A DNA stretch of 64,000 nt from Fischerella muscicola PCC 7414 (GTDB lineage: Bacteria > Cyanobacteriota > Cyanobacteriia > Cyanobacteriales > Nostocaceae), in the NCBI RefSeq assembly GCF_000317205.1, contig NZ_AJLK01000058.1, forward strand, positions 1 through 64,000, in the 5' to 3' direction. Shown here one piece after another: positions 63,869 to 64,000 of the stretch. How positions within the stretch are numbered: the first letter of the stretch is position 1; each line of letters begins with the position of its first letter. The notes beneath the pieces were generated by a model. That model saw only the letters and a program-made list of their open reading frames with translations. It had not been told where the DNA came from and ran no database searches. The position numbers and the translations under genes were made by a program.

Positions 63869-64000
63869 ATGATATGAGATGCTTAACTAATATTTTGTTT
63901 AAGCTTTGTAAATTCAGCATCACCAATATTACTTATATCAAAAGAAATACTAGCGGATATTATACAAATAATTACTTAATACTTAAAATAAAAAGTATAA
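63869..64000. other. Window end, no feature seen
   Basis: A/T-rich sequence without an ORF; a promoter for the small membrane protein gene may lie here. Confidence 0.4.

Noticed and set aside
1-64000. rRNA, tRNA or known riboswitch
   Set aside because: I looked for T-loop-like GGTTCRAATCC and for recognisable riboswitch cores and saw none; a covariance-model search would settle it.

Overview
The window reads as chromosomal DNA of a filamentous, probably heterocyst-forming (Nostocales-type) cyanobacterium. The evidence is the dense scatter of the HIP1 octamer GCGATCGC, many short tandemly repeated repeats in the gaps, and cyanobacterial marker genes (chlG, petP, psb28, Ycf66, btpA-like, PucC-like). 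No rRNA or tRNA gene was recognised. Species cannot be fixed from the sequence alone.

Layout. 1-9.6 kb: a CHASE2-PAS-GGDEF cyclase, a VKOR-thioredoxin fusion, a BtpA-family protein, rimO, a DEAD-box RNA helicase and an aldo/keto reductase. 9.8-11.0 kb: a TnpB-only IS200/IS605-type element. 11.1-13.5 kb: a PucC-like transporter and an inositol monophosphatase-family enzyme. 13.77-18.92 kb: a very large CRISPR array (71 identical 37-bp repeats, 70 spacers) with no cas gene in the window. 19.3-25.1 kb: a small membrane ORF, a ChaN-like protein, a zinc alcohol dehydrogenase-like protein, a small Cys protein, then chlG, a Get3/ArsA-like protein and petP on one strand. 25.4-26.2 kb: a frameshifted Uma2 gene.

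26.3-36.9 kb is a surface-polysaccharide cluster on the plus strand: ABC-2 permease, Wzt-like ATPase with a C-terminal cargo domain, a coiled-coil methyltransferase that resembles chain-length terminators, four glycosyltransferases and gmd. A degenerate copy of the gmd 5' end lies just upstream of gmd. The likely logic is cytoplasmic assembly of a glycan, capping by the methyltransferase, recognition by the Wzt C-domain and export through the permease.

37.0-64.0 kb is mixed core and accessory DNA: a Slt-type lytic transglycosylase, yidD, a polyprenol/phytol kinase, a secreted His/Arg/Tyr-rich protein, a decayed membrane-protein gene, a TrmJ-like methyltransferase, a class A beta-lactamase-fold hydrolase, psb28, an intact Uma2, an alpha/beta hydrolase, a Ser/Thr kinase whose C-terminus is Ycf66-like next to a stand-alone Ycf66 gene, an SDR with an inserted CIA30 domain, a composite DUF4058/Rpn gene remnant, a UbiD decarboxylase, a SAM hydroxide adenosyltransferase-family protein, a LivF-type ATPase, a 2[4Fe-4S] ferredoxin, and a PlsY-PEP-synthase-like fusion whose stop overlaps a cupin gene.

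The most distinctive items are the orphan CRISPR array (two spacers encode P-loop motifs antisense to the crRNA), the kinase-Ycf66 fusion beside Ycf66, the PlsY-phosphotransferase fusion carrying a translated interspersed repeat, the TnpB-only element, several freshly broken genes, and two MITE-like repeat families. I did not find a clearly new multi-gene system. The polysaccharide cluster and the array are the two large accessory units.
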